DNA of 64,000 nucleotides from an uncultured Prevotella sp. (lineage in GTDB: Bacteria > Bacteroidota > Bacteroidia > Bacteroidales > Bacteroidaceae), in the NCBI GenBank assembly GCA_905236755.1, contig CAJOCR010000002.1:62001-126000 (forward strand), in the 5' to 3' direction. This document shows positions 63,167 to 64,000 of the stretch, in pieces. A model generated the notes under the pieces. That model did no database searches. It was not told where the DNA came from and saw only the letters and a program-made list of their open reading frames with translations. Each line of letters starts with the position of its first letter. Position 1 is the stretch's first letter. Both the position numbers and the translations under genes were made by a program.

Positions 63167-64000
63167 ATGAGTGAAATAGCAAAATTAACCCCTGAGTGTA
63201 TCTGGCGTAACTTTGATGCACTAACACAAGTTCCACGTCCATCAGGACATGTAGAGAAAGTTCAGCAATTCCTTCTTGACTTTGCCAAGAAAGTTGGCGT
63301 TGAAGCTTTTCAAGATCCTGCTGGCAACATCGTAATGCGCAAGCCTGCTACTCCAGGAATGGAGAATCGCAAGACTGTTACTTTCCAGGCACACATGGAT
63401 ATGGTACCACAGAAAACTCCAGACAGCAAGCACAACTTCGAAACCGACCCTATCGAAACAGTTATCAAAGACGGATGGGTTTATGCTAACAACACAACCC
63501 TCGGTTCAGACAACGGTATGGGCGTTGCAGCTATCATGGCTATCATGGAGGCTAAAGACTTGAAGCACGGTCCTGTTGAAGGCCTTATCACACGCGACGA
63601 AGAGACAGGTATGTTTGGTGCCAACGAACTTCCTGAAGGCGAGTTGAATGGCGACATTCTTATGAACCTCGACTCAGAAACATGGGGCAAATTTGTTATT
63701 GGCTCAGCTGGTGGTATCGACATCACAGCTACATTAGGCTACAAAGGCGTAGAGAACGATCAGGAAGCTGCCGTAAAGGTTACACTCAAAGGCCTCAAGG
63801 GCGGTCACTCTGGTTTGGAAATTCACGAAGGACGCGCTAATGCCAATAAGGAAATGGTACGTTTCGTTCGCAAAACCATTGCCGAGCTCGACGCTCGTCT
63901 TGCTCAGTGGCAGGGCGGTAACATGCGCAACGCCATTCCTTTCAAGGCTGAAGTTGTGCTCACCCTTCCAGCAGCAAACGTTCCTGCATTAAAGGAAATG
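63167..64000 (+). CDS. pepD: Aminoacyl-histidine dipeptidase (PepD-like), N-terminal part
   Basis: The first 278 codons of an M20C peptidase that runs off the right edge. The zinc ligand sequence QAHMDMVPQK (about 76-85), LGSDNGMGVAA (about 110-120) and TRDEETGMFGA (about 144-154) are present, followed by MNLDSE (about 166-171) and GLKGGHSG (about 206-213). It cleaves Xaa-His and other dipeptides. It starts 31 bases after the flippase-like gene. Confidence 0.93.
   Translation, partial: MSEIAKLTPECIWRNFDALTQVPRPSGHVEKVQQFLLDFAKKVGVEAFQDPAGNIVMRKPATPGMENRKTVTFQAHMDMVPQKTPDSKHNFETDPIETVIKDGWVYANNTTLGSDNGMGVAAIMAIMEAKDLKHGPVEGLITRDEETGMFGANELPEGELNGDILMNLDSETWGKFVIGSAGGIDITATLGYKGVENDQEAAVKVTLKGLKGGHSGLEIHEGRANANKEMVRFVRKTIAELDARLAQWQGGNMRNAIPFKAEVVLTLPAANVPALKEM

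Overview
The window is chromosomal DNA from a member of the Bacteroidota, most probably Prevotella or a close relative such as Segatella. The evidence is a SusC/SusD pair, a large LptD-like protein, a fused FAD/Fe-S dehydrogenase, the lysS-gpsA-pgi order, and promoters of the Bacteroides type (TTTG, 18-21 bases, TAnnTTTG), with almost no Shine-Dalgarno sequences. Most genes are housekeeping. The unusual content is concentrated in the intergenic spacers.

Layout. 1-7208, minus strand: start of mfd, a GT2 glycosyltransferase, plsC, a membrane metallophosphoesterase, a free-standing MetH activation domain, pyrC, a DUF4369 lipoprotein, a small membrane protein and an FtsB/DivIC protein, the last divergent from dnaX (7277-9052). 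9172-17632: an AraC-type regulator divergent from a four-gene SusC/SusD locus (IPT/NHL lipoprotein, SusC, SusD, DUF1735/DUF4361 lipoprotein) that contains no glycan-degrading enzyme. 18130-30816: asnA, tRNA-Arg(CCG), pepT, a Kef-type antiporter, gltD-like, lptD-like, an HD protein, a carboxyltransferase with a degenerate biotin domain, and a lipoprotein. 30938-35751: patatin/beta-barrel protein, a tandem pair of unknown membrane-anchored proteins, and a small secreted protein. 35902-42641, minus strand: queF and a queuosine-precursor transporter behind a preQ1-I-like riboswitch, a Ca/Na antiporter, two tandem deoxynucleoside kinases, and the FAD/Fe-S dehydrogenase. 42764-51060: yfcE, then lysS-gpsA-pgi-HAD-TSCPD-tex. 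51164-60139: a divergent sigma-70 factor, nitroreductase, HD protein, mnmA with a 49-residue upstream ORF, an aldose-epimerase-like protein, a PurF paralogue without the catalytic cysteine, rsgA, frr, msrC and ksgA. 60625-64000: a RhuM-family protein, a 29-residue membrane peptide gene with its own promoter and terminator, a flippase-like membrane protein, and the start of pepD.

How parts work together. queF and the transporter are probably controlled together by preQ1. The AraC-like protein probably controls the SusCD operon through a 21-bp-spaced direct repeat that reaches the -33 box. frr and rsgA both act in ribosome recycling or maturation.

The most unusual signal is a set of dispersed non-coding families: (a) a promoter-bearing element (CTCGG-AT box, A-rich palindrome, TTTTG) upstream of lysS, ksgA and the patatin gene and inside a 76-bp tandem array; (b) arrays of 7-base units, three of them beside an AAGCGC-NNN-GCGCTT hairpin; (c) GC-rich CCTCTCC inverted repeats, including a MITE-like element of about 184 bp; (d) 9-base and 11-base arrays. 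Some of these repeats supply the stop codons of neighbouring genes.
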